Shown here: positions 1-11,192 of the stretch, piece after piece
Position numbering within the stretch: position 1 is the first letter of the stretch
Layout of the letters: each line of letters opens with the position of its first letter
Assembly: GCA_013368445.1 (NCBI GenBank)
Contig: JAACJO010000050.1
Span: 1-64,000 of the forward strand
Length of the DNA: 64,000 bases
Origin: Leucocoprinus leucothites
Taxonomy: Eukaryota; Basidiomycota; Agaricomycetes; Agaricales; Agaricaceae
Direction: 5' to 3'
Notes under the pieces: model-generated
Told to the model about the DNA's origin: nothing
What the model saw: the letters and a program-made list of their open reading frames with translations, nothing else
Database searches by the model: none
Made by a program: the position numbers and the translations under genes

Positions 1-2
1 TG

Positions 3-1260
3 GCGTCTACCGATGAGGGTGGAGGGGTTAATGCGGCGGCGGATCAGATCGCAACAGGGATGCAGATGGCTCCGCGGTCTGTCGATTTGCTTTTTTAGGG
101 CGCGGACAAAGGCCGGAGTTTACGTCTGGATCGAATGTAAGGGCCGTTTGCATGTGGAGCCTGGAAAGGGCCGCAAGGCGATTATTCTTAGCGGCGTGCA
201 AAGGAGATGCCCAAGTTGGAGTGGCATCGTGTTGCGGCGGGGGGTGGTTTTGAGTTTGCCTGTTCCCACGTTTGGAGGAGTGTGAAGGAGGGCGGTAGCG
301 GTGGTGGTGGTAGTGGGCGACGGATGTCGGAGATGGAAGTGTGGGGTACTATGTCGAGTGGCCAAGGTGCTGGTGGTGTGGTTTCGTTCTTGACAGTGGG
401 CGCTGGTGTGCATGATGTTCTGGTTGGACGCCGTCAGACCTGGTTGGGAGGGAGGTTGTCAAGTATATCGTGGAGGGTCTTCACCAATTTGGGGAGGAGC
501 TGCGGTTACTGCGGAGTTGGGAGAGTCTATCGAATCCGAGACGATTTTGCTGCAAGATGAGGCATAAGAATGGATCGACTGTGGATGTCGTTTTTATTCT
601 TTACAGACCTACCAACGATTCGTCGGCCACGAAATCGATACCTGGGATTACCCCTGCCCCTCTGATATATCAAATCCGTTCTCGACAGTCCTTCAAGCCT
701 TTGGCGTCGTCTTCCGCTTCCCTCGTTCACTCGCTGAACTCTGATGTGTTTGAAGAACTCGACACGAATCGAGATTCGAGTTGGCAGTATGAAATTCAGC
801 AGATCCGGTTTGCTAATCAACGACTGGAAGACGAGATAGCTGCTTTGACCAAGCAATTGGAAGAGGCTGAAGATGTGCAGCAAAAAGTGTACGAGGACCT
901 CCAGCGTCCAAGTACTCGCGAGAATGTTTTGGATCAATACGTGTCGTCAACGACGAGTTCGTCACCTCTCCTTCATCAATCCCTTCACCTTTGGGCTTTG
1001 GGTATAATGGTCGCCAGCAACCATATCCGACACAGCACCACGACCAAGCACCGTCGTCGTCGTCCCTTGCCCAGAGCTCATCCACCCCGATTCACTCTCA
1101 ACATTATTCCAATACCGTGCCTGGAACTTATTCTTCCCAGCCTGTAACGCTTTCACCACTCGCTTCGTTCTCTCGTGATTGGGATAACTCTCCGTTTGTA
1201 CAAAATCAGCCCCTTCGGTTGCCGAACCTGAAGCGCTCATGGGATTCGGCGCTTAGGTGA
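3..1260 (+). pseudogene. 3' part of a white-collar-1-like PAS-domain protein, frameshifted
   Basis: The coding signal enters from the left edge and ends at TGA 1258-1260. In order it shows the end of a PAS fold (motifs VWIECKGRLHVEPGKGRK and AIILSG, about 109-200), a Gly-rich linker, a second PAS-like unit (about 340-610, with FCCKMRHKNGSTVDVVFILY) and a coiled coil (about 780-905, with SSWQYEIQQIRFANQRLEDE). A Ser/Gln-rich tail ends in LKRSWDSALR. No GATA zinc finger follows, as in basidiomycete WC-1 proteins, which are blue-light receptors. The frame changes four times, near 91-96, 194, 421 and 938. Each change is explained by one base gained or lost in a short homopolymer, not by a GT/AG intron. 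The family call rests on recalled similarity. Real decay and assembly indels cannot be told apart here. Confidence 0.6.
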
Positions 1261-1650
1261 AGGAAGGGGCTACCCCTGTGAAATATCTATCTTCTGTCTT
1301 GCTTTTTAATTTTTTGATTTTTGGGTGGACGGTGTAGGAGTATATTATATCATAGACTTTTCTTTTGATTTGTGGCCTCTTGCTTGGGTTTCATGTCTTG
1401 TTCATGGTTGATGGTCTCTCTGCTCATTGTAAAAGTACAGTAGTTGAACGCATGGACTTTGTAGGCACATGCTTATAGGTGTTTTTTTATTGAACTGTGT
1501 TGTGGGCTAATACACGATAAAAGTGCTTGTTATTGTTGAAAATGAGTGAAAATGAGTGAAAAATAAAGTGTGGTTGGGAAGTGCGTATTGTTATTAAAGC
1601 AACGAGGAGTGGAGAGGACGTATTCCAAAAGATAGGGGGTGAAGTCTATA
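1261..1650. other. Intergenic region between convergent genes
   Basis: AT-rich spacer between the stop of the PAS gene and the stop of PDK copy A; the two genes converge, so it holds both 3' ends. It includes a direct repeat of about 10 bp (aaaatgagtg, two units near 1540-1560). No ORF of note. Confidence 0.5.
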
Positions 1651-3424
1651 TCAGGGTAACGGCTCTCGGCTACTCGATAAGCGGTTCAAGTGGATATACA
1701 CATCGGTGCCAAAACCATCCATTGCGATAAGACGTAGGTCTCCGCCGAAATAACGAGCATACTGGACAATAGCGTGAGTGTTTCTGGTCAAGAAATAGAA
1801 ATCACAAATAGCACGCACCAGTCTTGACAGTGGGAGTCCGTATCCGAATCCAGCCATGGGGGCTTTGAAATCGCTAGCCTGGAAATCCTGATCAATACGC
1901 TGGCCCTCCATAGTGGTGTACATGTAAGTCCAAATTAAGGGGATGGCGCTACGAGGAATACCGCCTCCTTCGTCTGAAATCTTGATGGTGATGTCTTCTT
2001 TTCCTTCGACGACGACGACTTTGATGGGTGGGAAGTGGTCTTCTTTGTCTACCCCGAAACGTTCGACGACGGCGCGGAGAGAGTTTTTGAGGAGCTCGAA
2101 GACGATGTGGGAGAGGTGGCCTGGGACGTAGGGGAAGGTGAGGTTCTTGGGACAGATGAGTTGGACGGGGGGCCTTTGAACATGGCGTAGTGTTCTTCGC
2201 AGACGAATCGGGCATTTTCGATGGCTTCTTGGACGATGTCGTGGACATTCTGTGTTGTTGATAAGTTGCCGGGGGTTGGTTCTGAGAGAGAAAGTAATAC
2301 ATACCGCTTTTGTACAGATAATGCCGACGTAGTCCTCGTGTGCCAGTTGAGTATTCAGAGCCACGTCTTAGCCACAAGAACGCCAACAGATCAGTACTTT
2401 TTTTTAGTGTCAGCAGGAGGGTAATAATATCACAACTTACGTTGACCGATCAGAAAGCGGATCCCGATACGCGACATGTAGAATCGGTCCAACCAAGCTT
2501 GGATATCGTGACCGATGTGCCGTGCGTTCTGACTTCGTTTCCATTCGAGAACGCCTTGAGCGACGGTGGTGACGGTAGGATCGTGTCGGCTCTTGATGTG
2601 TTCAAGGAGCTTGGTGAAACGTTTATTGTAGTCTTGGACTTCGGGAGGCCAGTCCGTTCGGTTCGTACTCGCGTAGTACCTGCCATATGGGGCTTTTTTT
2701 AGTTCGACGATGGAGAAGAGAGAGACGAAGAGAGACGAACCTTCGCTCCATGGGGACCCTCAACCGCAGTTTGTTGAAGCCGTTTGTGCCATTACCGTTC
2801 CCACCCCCATCGAGGCCGTGAGAGAGGTTTGTGTATCCGTCGCTGAGAGGTTCGAGGGAGGGGTTGGGTGTGGATTCTGGGAGAGCGACTTCGCCGGACC
2901 GGGCACCATGAGGGCTTGACGGATGCTTGGTGAGAGTTGGATGAGGGGGAATGTAATGAGTTCCTTTGATGATGAGTTAGTTAAGTGAGAAGGTGGCCCT
3001 TGAGTTGAGTCATTTGTGGTCGTACCTCGAAAGACTGGGCATACCAGTTCTTGACTTTCTTGATAGAGGGCATGACGCTGAGATTATGAGGTAGCTCGTC
3101 TAGCTCCTTCACGCGATGAGCCAGTCGTACTGGTAGTTCTTCTGTGTTCCTCAACTGTGAGCACAGAGAGAGGTGGAAAACCGTTAACTCCGCACCTGCG
3201 AGGAACTGGCTGGCTTTCAGCAACGTTCCTTGACTTGGATTTTGGCCGAATAGGACCATCTGTTGGAGGGAGACTGCAGTGGGGTCAACGTGGATGAAGA
3301 TCAGACGAGCTGGCACAACTGGAGAGAGAGAATGAGAGGAAAAGCGTACCGCCAGTTTGTGGAAAGGAGGCAAAGTGGTGGATCTTGTCCCACAAGGCTG
3401 GGAGATGCGGAAGCCTGCGGACAT
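1651..3424 (-). CDS. Mitochondrial PDK/BCKDK-family protein kinase, copy A (three 1-nt disruptions)
   Basis: Members of this family sit in the mitochondrial matrix and inactivate pyruvate or branched-chain 2-oxoacid dehydrogenase by phosphorylating E1-alpha. Eight exons can be read: 3350-3424, 3196-3273, 3026-3141, 2741-2963, 2441-2679, 2305-2366, 1819-2249 and 1651-1761. All introns are GT/AG. The N-terminal half has IHHFASFPQTG, LPVRLAHRVKELDELPHNL and PMERRYYAS. The GHKL ATPase domain follows: N box (LLKNSLRAVVE), G1 (DEGGGIP), G2 (GFGYGLPLSRL) and G3 (GTDVYIHL). Expected length is about 445 residues, normal for the family. Compared with copy B, one G is missing from G-runs in exon 1 (near 3411), exon 4 (near 2901) and exon 7 (near 2167). 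Each loss breaks the frame, so this copy is either a pseudogene or misassembled. PDK versus BCKDK is not decided. Confidence 0.85.
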
Positions 3425-4012
3425 GGTGTTGTGGATGTGCGAGGCGCTGTGGTCGGCCGTGAGCGCGCGAGCATAGAAGTGAGAAGTGGAATATCAAAAG
3501 TCGGTCACTGCGGCTTGTCCAGATCTCGGATGTCAGGTCCGCCCCTAATCACATGTGTCCTGATATTACACAGTCACGTGTTTATTCTGGACTTCAGCAC
3601 TAGCCTGGAGTGCGGAAAGATTTGCTGGTAGTCGCCGAGCCCCCGCCAAGTTAGGGTTTTGACCAGGTAACTTACTAGGTCACGTAGTACTAAAATTCCT
3701 TAGAGAAACTTCAGATTACACAAAATAAAATAAAATAAAGCGGACAGAAATAAGTACATCGAAATGAAAGTTAGAACGGTAAAATTACATAGCACAGGTA
3801 ATAGCACTAATATGGAAATGGTGAACATAGGGGTGGGGAGGGGATGCAGACGGATTACCCAGTCGACTAGTCATCTTCGTTCCGTCGTAATACGCTCTAC
3901 ATGCATACACGTGTATATGTGCGAGCGTAGCCAAATCAGAGTGAAACACTTCACCTCACATCAACTTTTCGGAAACCCACCACCCCTTTGGATCCATTCC
4001 ACCATCGAAATC
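3425..4012. promoter_or_regulatory. Upstream region of PDK copy A
   Basis: This is the spacer in front of the PDK start codon. The first ~170 bp is shared with copy B and probably holds the PDK promoter. Bases 3596-3840 are unique to copy A and include a short A-rich repeat (aaaataaaataaaataaa near 3721). Homology to copy B resumes near 3843. No protein-coding signal was found. Confidence 0.4.
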
Positions 4013-5047
4013 CTACGTATTCGCCAACAACGGTTTCGGCACCACACCTCTTTCTGCATCTTCTTCGTTTGCAGCTTTCACAATGACTTTGCCCTTGCTA
4101 GCGATTTCTTCGTGGTGGTAGTATCTTGTTGGGGTCTTGAGATGCTTGCATGTCTGGGCGTTGACGGGGACGCGAGCCTGTGGGTTTGAGTGAGACCTGG
4201 TGAGTACTACGCGTTTCGGCCGAAGAAGTGAAGGGGATGAACCTGATTTCTCCGCGCAGGACAAGAGCTTGATAGATGGGTCACGTGAGCTAATTGTGGA
4301 CTAGGCCGAGAGAACTTAAAAGGCCGTACCAGTGCTAGTGGTCGAGTCTGCATTTGATTTTGTACTTGCTTTTACTGTGGAGGTTCAAATGCTCATTGAG
4401 CTCATGGAATCGGGGAGAGGTGGGCGTGGTCTTACCTCGTCGCAGAGCGCTTGAGTTTCTTAGCCATCGTGGAGGATAGCTAACGGTTCCATCCCGTTAA
4501 TTTCAGCTAGCTCATCCCCTCCCTCGTTCTGTTTCCTCTTCGACGACAGGTGTCATCCCAGCGCCCCCAACAGGCTGCTCCGGTTGCGTGCACTTCGATA
4601 CTTTACCAGCCACTTTCTTCAAAGTAGGATTCTCCTCAGCTTGTGCATCGTAGTCCGGTTCATCACTCACCCCCTTGTGCTTGGACGTGGATCTCGCTCA
4701 AAGAAAAGCTGCAGCTGCCTTACCACCTTTCGGAGGAGGGCCGTTAGGATTCTCCAGTGGGATACGCACGTTCTCGTGTTCGTCGCCGAGGAAGGCTTTG
4801 AGGTGCTCGTGTGTACAAACGTCAACGGGATGCCAGCCTAGGATAAGACCGTTGGGTTAGAGATGAGATATGACGGTAGTTCCGACTCAGAGACGGACCT
4901 ATTTTCTCCAAGCATTTGAAAGCAAGGAAGAATACGAGCGATAGCAGAGAGGAGAGTAAGACGATTACACGTTAGACAGGGACTATGACAGCCGTCAGCG
5001 ATCGAATGACTACCATTCGACGAAGTATCTAGCCTGGAAGCACCCAT
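4013..5047 (-). CDS. Unidentified multi-exon gene X, copy A
   Basis: I do not recognise the product. Protein-like stretches on the minus strand include VDVCTHEHLKAFLGDEHENV followed by a Pro/Gly/Lys-rich segment (about 4725-4830), an acidic tail (about 4500-4650, VVEEKQNEGGDELAEING), an exon-like MAKKLKRSATR with a GT donor (about 4433-4470), and a last ORF to 4013. The same pieces recur in copy B (62764-63799). Near 4828 copy A has GGG where copy B has GGGG, which breaks the frame of the best-looking exon only in copy A. Exon joins could not be settled. The pieces may belong to more than one gene. Confidence 0.4.
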
Positions 5048-5094
5048 TCAGTGCTTTGAGCTACAAGGAATAAAGAATTTATCCACCCTACCTA

Positions 5095-5900
5095 TGGGAG
5101 AACCATATCCGACTACCGATGAGGATGTTGCACACTCCTAGTCGTCGGGCAATAATGCCAAGACGGTAGTGATTCTCCAGCGTAAAAGTGTGTGGTTTGA
5201 GGAGGGTGACCCTCATTCCCTGCGAACACTATTGAAGCTCCACGAGCCTGACTGGTCGAGGGGAATATGGCGCCAACAATCATCCTATCTTGAATGGCTA
5301 CATGGGATTCTTAGCTGCTCACTGAGACGATGACAACCCGGAATATCACTTGCCTGTTCCCACTAGGGTTCATGCCCTACCATTGTCGATGTTGACGGGC
5401 ATTCCTCCATCTTGTACACTCCTCAGAGCTTTGCTGCACCTCAGTGGCCTCCTACTCTTCCTCCGGCACAAGCTCAACGCTACATCGACTGTTCAGCTCG
5501 TCAACTTAGTGGTCAATATAGAGATCACGGAGGGTGCTCACAAGAACGCTACTCCAACCCCTTCACGAGTTGATCGCTCAAGTGATGAGCGCGTTCACCG
5601 ATCGTTGTAGCCCTTCACTGGCGGTACGGTAGGTTTAATGGCCTCACTCCAATATTGGGTTCGGACTTGGTCGTGGTCGCAGTGATGGTAGTCATTGGGT
5701 CTCGATGAGGCCACAGATTCGTCCACCTACAACAGCCCACAACAGGGAGGGAAGGGCCAAGTGGAGGTCATAGCACCTCAGGTCGGCGGGTCTTCGAAAG
5801 TCGACGTGAGGCGATGAAAGGGCTGCCCTGATGACGACGTCGAAATGGCTCCTGGTCCATCTGATAGTAGCCCCGTGAAGGAAGTGTCAGCAGAGGAGAT
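5095..5900 (+). other. Possible frameshifted plus-strand coding stretch, unknown function
   Basis: Two protein-like runs lie on the plus strand. One (about 5137-5330) contains LRTLLKLHEPDWSRGIW and QQSSYLEWLHGIL. The other (about 5360-5575) contains VDVDGHSSILYTPQSF and QLSGQYRDHGGCSQERYS. A low-complexity stretch (about 5700-5900) includes SDSSPVKEVSAEEI. The reading frame changes several times with no convincing splice sites. The first ~150 bp is also in copy B. It could be a decayed gene or a multi-exon gene with sequence errors. No family recognised. Confidence 0.3.
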
Positions 5901-6312
5901 AAAAATACAAGCGACGCAGGTGCTGGCTCGGCGATGGAGATGCTAAGGGAGAGCTGGATGCGTGACGACTTTCTAACGTGACCGTCGAAGGCATCAATTG
6001 TTTAACTTTAACGTTTGCGCGTGCTATTTGAGTAGCGATTCTCAGACTCCCTAACGCTATGGTCTTAGCTTTACATCTATCTATGGGAGGGTATTTTGGG
6101 CGTGAGGTATGCATGAGCTCTGATGCTTGGTTCGGCCACTTTCTGCTCGTCATGGGGACTTCGTACTTTTAGGATGGTCACGGCATTACATAGCCTGTTT
6201 CATATCACCGTTGACATGAATTTGAGCCATTTACCCTTATTGGGCGACTCGCCTCGAGGCCTAACCGCACACGCAGCAGCACAGGATCGTCACAGCGCAA
6301 GTTGACAGCTGG
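5901..6312. other. Upstream region of the membrane-ankyrin gene
   Basis: No coding signal I trust. The stretch leads into the ATG of the next gene and probably holds its promoter; no TATA box stands out. Confidence 0.3.
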
Positions 6313-9300
6313 ATGTCCCCGTGCCCCATCCTCACTCATCATTGTACCGTCATGTCGACGCCAAACCTCTGTCTCCCTTCGAACCCGGATACCACTGGTA
6401 TCGGCGTACGAACCGCTATCTACGCTCAGAACCTGCTTAGCTTTATACCAGCCCTCTTTGCGCTTCAGGACGGGAAGGTCACCCCGTTGGAGCTCGAAGC
6501 AATGGAGGCTCAGTCGACGACCATTCTCATTACCGCTTTTGCCCTTCTCTTGTCGGTCATCGCTCAGGCCCTCCAACACGGCTTGACCAACTACCACGCC
6601 GCCATCATTCTCAACCTCAGCTGGATGAACAACACGAACCTCTTCATTTACTTTTTCCTTTACGCCTATCATACATTCGAGCTGATGAAAGATGAAGAGA
6701 TGAAGCCAGACGGAGACCTACGAGCTTTCTGGGTTTCTCGGAGGAAGAAGACTATGAGGAATCCGGTATTAATCATCGGCTCCTTACACTTGTCCCTCAT
6801 GTCGGCAGTCGGAACATGGCTCTGGGCGAAACCCATCGCTTTCGGGAATTCCCCGCCTTGTTCGCTGTCAGCTTCGCTTTTCGTTGTGGGCCAGCGAGCT
6901 TCTATTGGCTCTCAAGGGCTACGCGGATGGTCTCTTCTTATATACAGCCTGCTCCTTGTTCCCGGCCTGAACCTAATTGCACCAATCGGCTTCTTCGCTG
7001 CACCTATTTGGGTTCTCGGTCGTTTTTTTTCTTTTTCTCTCAAACGAGAATCCATGCTCAGGTTCGCGAGAGCTGGATTAGCCGTGTTGGCCATCATGAA
7101 TGCTATCCTTCTGGTTGATACTGAAGTTGCGATTAGCAAGAATCAGGATCTGACAGCAAAAGGTGATGGTGACTGGACGTTCGGACAGACGCTAGCCCTA
7201 CTCCTACTCTTGATACCCATTCGTGACATCGGAGAAGCACTCTTGGAACGGCGTGCAAAGACAGCTGGGGAGAGGCTCAAGACTGCAGCAGAAACAGGAA
7301 ATCTGGGTATGGCTCGTGAGGCTATTAAGTCTGGAGCATCAAGAAGTGCAATAGGTAAATACAATATTAGTTACAAGAGAGGATACTGAAGTAATTGACT
7401 TAGAATACATGGTTATGATTGCATTGAAGGAGAGTCGCTTGGATTTCATAAAGACTTTGATCGAAAATCCTAGTGGTGGAGAGCCTATATGTGAATAAGA
7501 GCTTTGTTTTATTCTTATGTGGCAGAACATTGATTCTTTTAATTCAGATCCCTCATTACAGGCTGCCCTGACTGCTTATTGTGAGATAGGCATGAGAAGT
7601 GAGTTGGTTAGCTCATCAACCTACTACACACATTTATAGTATCTATTTAGATATACCAGGGTGGAATGCACTTCACCATGCAGTTAAGCAGGGGCATACT
7701 GAGATGGTCAAACTCTTGGGTAAGCTTGAGGCAGGTCCTGACCTCCAAAGTAAGTCAGATATATTGTCTACTCCTTCCAACATTGACAGTATCTGTTTAG
7801 ACATGAATGGGTGGACTGCTCTTCATCTTGCTGCTATGTATGGGCATACAGAGATTGTCAAAGTCCTGGCTGAGCTCAAGGCAGATCCCAACCTCCCTGG
7901 TAAGTCAGATGTATTGTCTACTCCTCCCAACATTGACAGTATCTGTTTAGACAAGAATAGGTGGACTGCTCTTCATCTTGCTGCTATGTATGGGCATACA
8001 GAGATTGTCAAAGTCCTGGCTGAGCTCAAGGCAGATCCCAACCTCCAAAGTAAGTCAGATGTATTGTCTACTCCTCCCAACATTGACAGTATCTGTTTAG
8101 ACAAGAATAGGTGGACTGCTCTTCATCTTGCTGCTATGTATGGGCATACAGAGATTGTCAAAGTCCTGGCTGAGCTCAAGGCAGATCCCAACCTCCAAAG
8201 TAAGTCAGATGTATTGTCTACTCCTCCCAACATTGACAGTATCTGTTTAGACAAGAATAGGTGGACTGCTCTTTATCTTGCTGCTATGTATGGGCATACA
8301 GAGATTGTCAAAGTCCTGGCTGAGCTCAAGGCAGATCCCAACCTCCCTGGTAAGTCAGATGTATTGTCTACTCCTCCCAACATTGACAGTATCTGTTTAG
8401 ACAAGAATAGGTGGACTGCTCTTCATCTTGCTGCTATGTATGGGCATACAGAGATTGTCAAAGTCCTGGCTGAGCTCAAGGCAGATCCCAACCTCCAAAG
8501 TAAGTCAGATGTATTGTCTACTCCTCCCAACATTAACAGTATCTGTTTAGACAAGAATAGGTGGACTGCTCTTTATCTTGCTGCTATGTATGGGCATACA
8601 GAGATTGTCAAAGTCCTGGCTGAGCTCAAGGCAGATCCCAACCTCCCTGGTAAGTCAGATGTATTGTCTACTCCTCCCAACATTGACAGTATCTGTTTAG
8701 ATAAATATGAGGGGACTGCTCTTCACCTTGCTGCTAGGAATGGGCATACAGAGATTGTCAAAGTCCTGGCTGAGCTCAAGGCAGATCCCAACCTCCCTGG
8801 TAAGTCAGATGTATTGTCTACTCCTCCCAACATTGACAGTATCTGTTTAGAGGAGGATGGGTGGACTGCTCTTCATCTTGCTGCTAGCAATGGGCATACA
8901 GAGATTGTCAAAGTCCTGGCTGAGCTCAAGGCAGATCCCAACCTCCCTGGTAAGTCAGATGTATTGTCTACTCCTCCCAACATTGACAGTATCTGTTTAG
9001 ACAAGAATAGGTGGACTGCTCTTCATCTTGCTGCTATGTATGGGCATACAGAGATTGTCAAAGTCCTGGCTGAGCTCAAGGCAGATCCCAACCTCCCTGG
9101 TAAGTCAGATGTATTGTCTACTCCTCCCAACATTGACAGTATCTGTTTAGACAAGGATGGAGAGACTGCTCTTCACCTTGCTACTAGCAATGGGCATACA
9201 GAGATTGTCAAAGTCCTAGCTGAGCTCAAGGCAGATCCCAACCTCTCTGGTAAGTCAGATGTATTGTCTACTCCTCCCAACATTGACAGTATCTGTGTAG

Positions 9301-9395
9301 ACAAGAATGGGTGGACTGCTCTTCACTATGCTACTAAAAATGAGTATGTAGAGATTGCTAAATTTCTAACCAAGCTCCAGGTAAATCTAGAGTAG
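6313..9395 (+). CDS. Multipass membrane protein with C-terminal ankyrin repeats
   Basis: The first exon (6313-7354) encodes about seven hydrophobic segments, for example AIYAQNLLSFIPALFAL, TTILITAFALLLSVIAQAL, NNTNLFIYFFLYAYHTF and WSLLIYSLLLVPGLNLI. The translation could also begin at the inner ATG at 6352 (MSTPNLCL). Introns then fall at 7355-7403, 7491-7547 and 7599-7650. They join short exons (7404-7490, 7548-7598) to twelve ankyrin exons from 7651 that end at TAG 9393-9395. Ankyrin repeats bind proteins, and here they would follow the membrane domain, presumably in the cytosol. The same membrane module with trailing repeats appears, from memory, in other agaricomycetes; its function is unknown to me. 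An unspliced reading from GTG 7599 to 9395 is also open because the array introns contain no in-frame stop. Splicing is inferred, not shown. Confidence 0.75.
7651..9395 (+). repeat. Tandem array of 150-bp ankyrin exon + intron units
   Basis: The period is exactly 150 bp. Eleven 99-nt exons start at 7651, 7801, 7951 and so on to 9151, and a last exon starts at 9301. Between them lie eleven 51-nt introns (7750-7800, then every 150 bp to 9250-9300), each with a gtaagt donor and a tttag or gtag acceptor. Each exon encodes one 33-residue repeat of the form WTALHLAAMYGHTEIVKVLA. Exons and introns are equally conserved between units, so whole units were copied recently. Two donor-side variants (Leu-Pro and Leu-Gln) alternate irregularly. 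Confidence 0.9.
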
Positions 9396-10490
9396 GAAAT
9401 AGTTGAAAGTGTTGTAAGGTACATAATGTTTTAGCATATGTACCTGATGGCTTCTCATGAGCTGGAAATATTAACAGTAGAATCCAACTATATAATTTAG
9501 GAGATATTTGTATCAAATTTTCTTCTTTATGCACAGGAAATTTATAGTACTCTACTATTCACTCCAGTACAGTTGTCAGAATATACCAAATCTCACTAAG
9601 TTGCATTGTCAGACAATTTAATGGGCACTAAAACTATGTACAACAGGAATGGACAATTATAATACAATACAATAAAATAATTTGTTTATTATATTACTGT
9701 AACACCAGCTAGGCTCATTATAATAACACTAGGTGACTGATGTAACATGTGATAGCATAGGGCTAATGTCATAATTATGCCATAATACCACTGACTTGGT
9801 GTTTGGAGATCTATGGTAGTAATAATTAAAGTAAGAGCATTGGAATATTGTTTATTATAACATATTCCAGGACAGATCAATACAATTGCCAATAATAAGT
9901 ATAGAAGCTTCAAGATCCAAGGTAGGGTTATGATTGTATCTTGAGCTATGACTTTGCTGTAGTTGCTGCTGTTTGCAAATTGGGTGATATTTCTTGGGAC
10001 TTAGATCAAGAAGTTGATATAGTGTAATATCAGAAGGGCACATAGTATATGCAGGTGCAGAAGCAGCATTAGTATCTGTATAACTGACATATGGGCACTG
10101 AATAGGGTACTCAGGAAGGAGAGGGGAGGTGGGACTTGGAAAAGGGGATTGTTGAAGTAAAGCAAGGAGTTGGGAAACATGGATGGTACCTGAAGGTGGC
10201 AATGCTGCTAAATTAAAAAGTCAATTGTAATGGATGCTCTAGGCTATATATATAGATGACATCTGTATACTTTGTTATAAGAGTGGTTATATGGTATTAA
10301 ACTGTTAAGCAGCTTACAATTGTTGTATTAGCAGAGCAATCAAAACAACTAAGATAGAGCTCACACAAGATGGTGGCAATCACATGTGGTGACATTGCTG
10401 TAACATCAGGCATGCCACACAAAGATAATACTTAGATTAAATGCATTCTATGTATTGTTAATCAAAGCTCAACTCTGAGCATTTCATTAC
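9396..10490. other. AT-rich spacer with no convincing gene
   Basis: Low-GC sequence after the ankyrin gene. A minus-strand ORF (9855-10202, 115 codons, Pro/Ser/Gln-rich start) is open, but has no recognisable domain or splice context. It could be chance or decayed transposon sequence. Confidence 0.35.
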
Positions 10491-10499
10491 TATATATTC

Positions 10500-10970
10500 A
10501 TCTATACAAGGCCAGGACCCTCAGGAATCCTTGGGAACAGTCATAGGAATGACCTGGTGACCATGATATTTTTTGCTAGCCCATGTAGCTTGGGCTTTGT
10601 CAAGGCCTTTTCTGTAGACATCTGTATATTATAAAGAATGCATTGCAAACCTGGGGGCTGGATGGTCAGAGTCTGCATAGCCAATTATATACCCAACCTA
10701 TAGATAAATAATAATTATTGGCACAGGCTTCAGGTAGGCCAAGGTATTTTTCTTCAAATCATCTTCACTTGAAGATGCAGGAAGTAGCCTATACTGCCTC
10801 TTTGCATACCCCCAGGCTTGTTCAATGGGATTGAGCTCACAGTGAATTTCAAAGGAAATGAGAAGTAAGCTTGAGTTTGGTTGAGAGGTAGATATGCCAT
10901 TATGAGGCTCATCTTGCAGTAAATACACTGGGACATCCTGGAATTGAGGTATTGAAGAAAACTGCCCACA
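10500..10970 (-). pseudogene. Degenerate DDE transposase, C-terminal part
   Basis: The minus strand reads HCELNPIEQAWGYAKRQYR (about 10790-10850). This matches the last catalytic block, with Glu in NPIE, of a DDE transposase type common in basidiomycetes. Further on it reads YRKGLDKAQATWA and KKYHGHQVIP (about 10540-10615), the usual C-terminal tail of the same proteins. Stops and frame changes interrupt it, and the N-terminal part with the two Asp residues was not found. No terminal repeats were identified. Confidence 0.6.
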
Positions 10971-11192
10971 ACAAAAGTTTCCTTTATATCTAAGCTACAT
11001 TTCCTTGGAGGTATATTTTTTTATCTAGGTCAGAGGCCATACCCCTTATGTTTTCATGCCATTTATCACACTCAAGGTCATGTGATAACCATCCTCTCAT
11101 GTGAGTCCTACCTTACCTTAGTCAATTGGCTTTACAATTTCTGGAGAAAACAACAATGCTTGGGACAAACTCACCTTCCCAGTCATTATCCT

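Larger units (their letters stand above)
1823..5248. repeat. Segmental duplication, copy A (PDK and gene X)
   Basis: The segment is collinear with 60642-64000 and nearly identical through exons and introns. The exception is a patch at about 3596-3840 that is replaced by unrelated sequence in the other copy. Copy B is cut by the right edge of the window, so the true right end of the duplication is unknown. Differences are scattered substitutions plus 1-nt length changes in homopolymers. Confidence 0.9.

Noticed and set aside
7750..9300. CRISPR-like regular array
   Set aside because: The 150-bp period is coding plus intron; there are no unique spacers and the host is a fungus.
7599..9395. Single-exon 598-codon ankyrin protein starting at GTG 7599
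   Set aside because: The GTG is a splice donor (gtgagt) in the middle of a longer gene, and each 17-residue insert between ankyrin repeats coincides with a 51-nt sequence that has full donor and acceptor signals. Kept only as the possible unspliced form.
9689..9913. Short hydrophobic minus-strand ORF
   Set aside because: AT-rich sequence gives Leu/Ile codons by chance; no start context, neighbours or family support.
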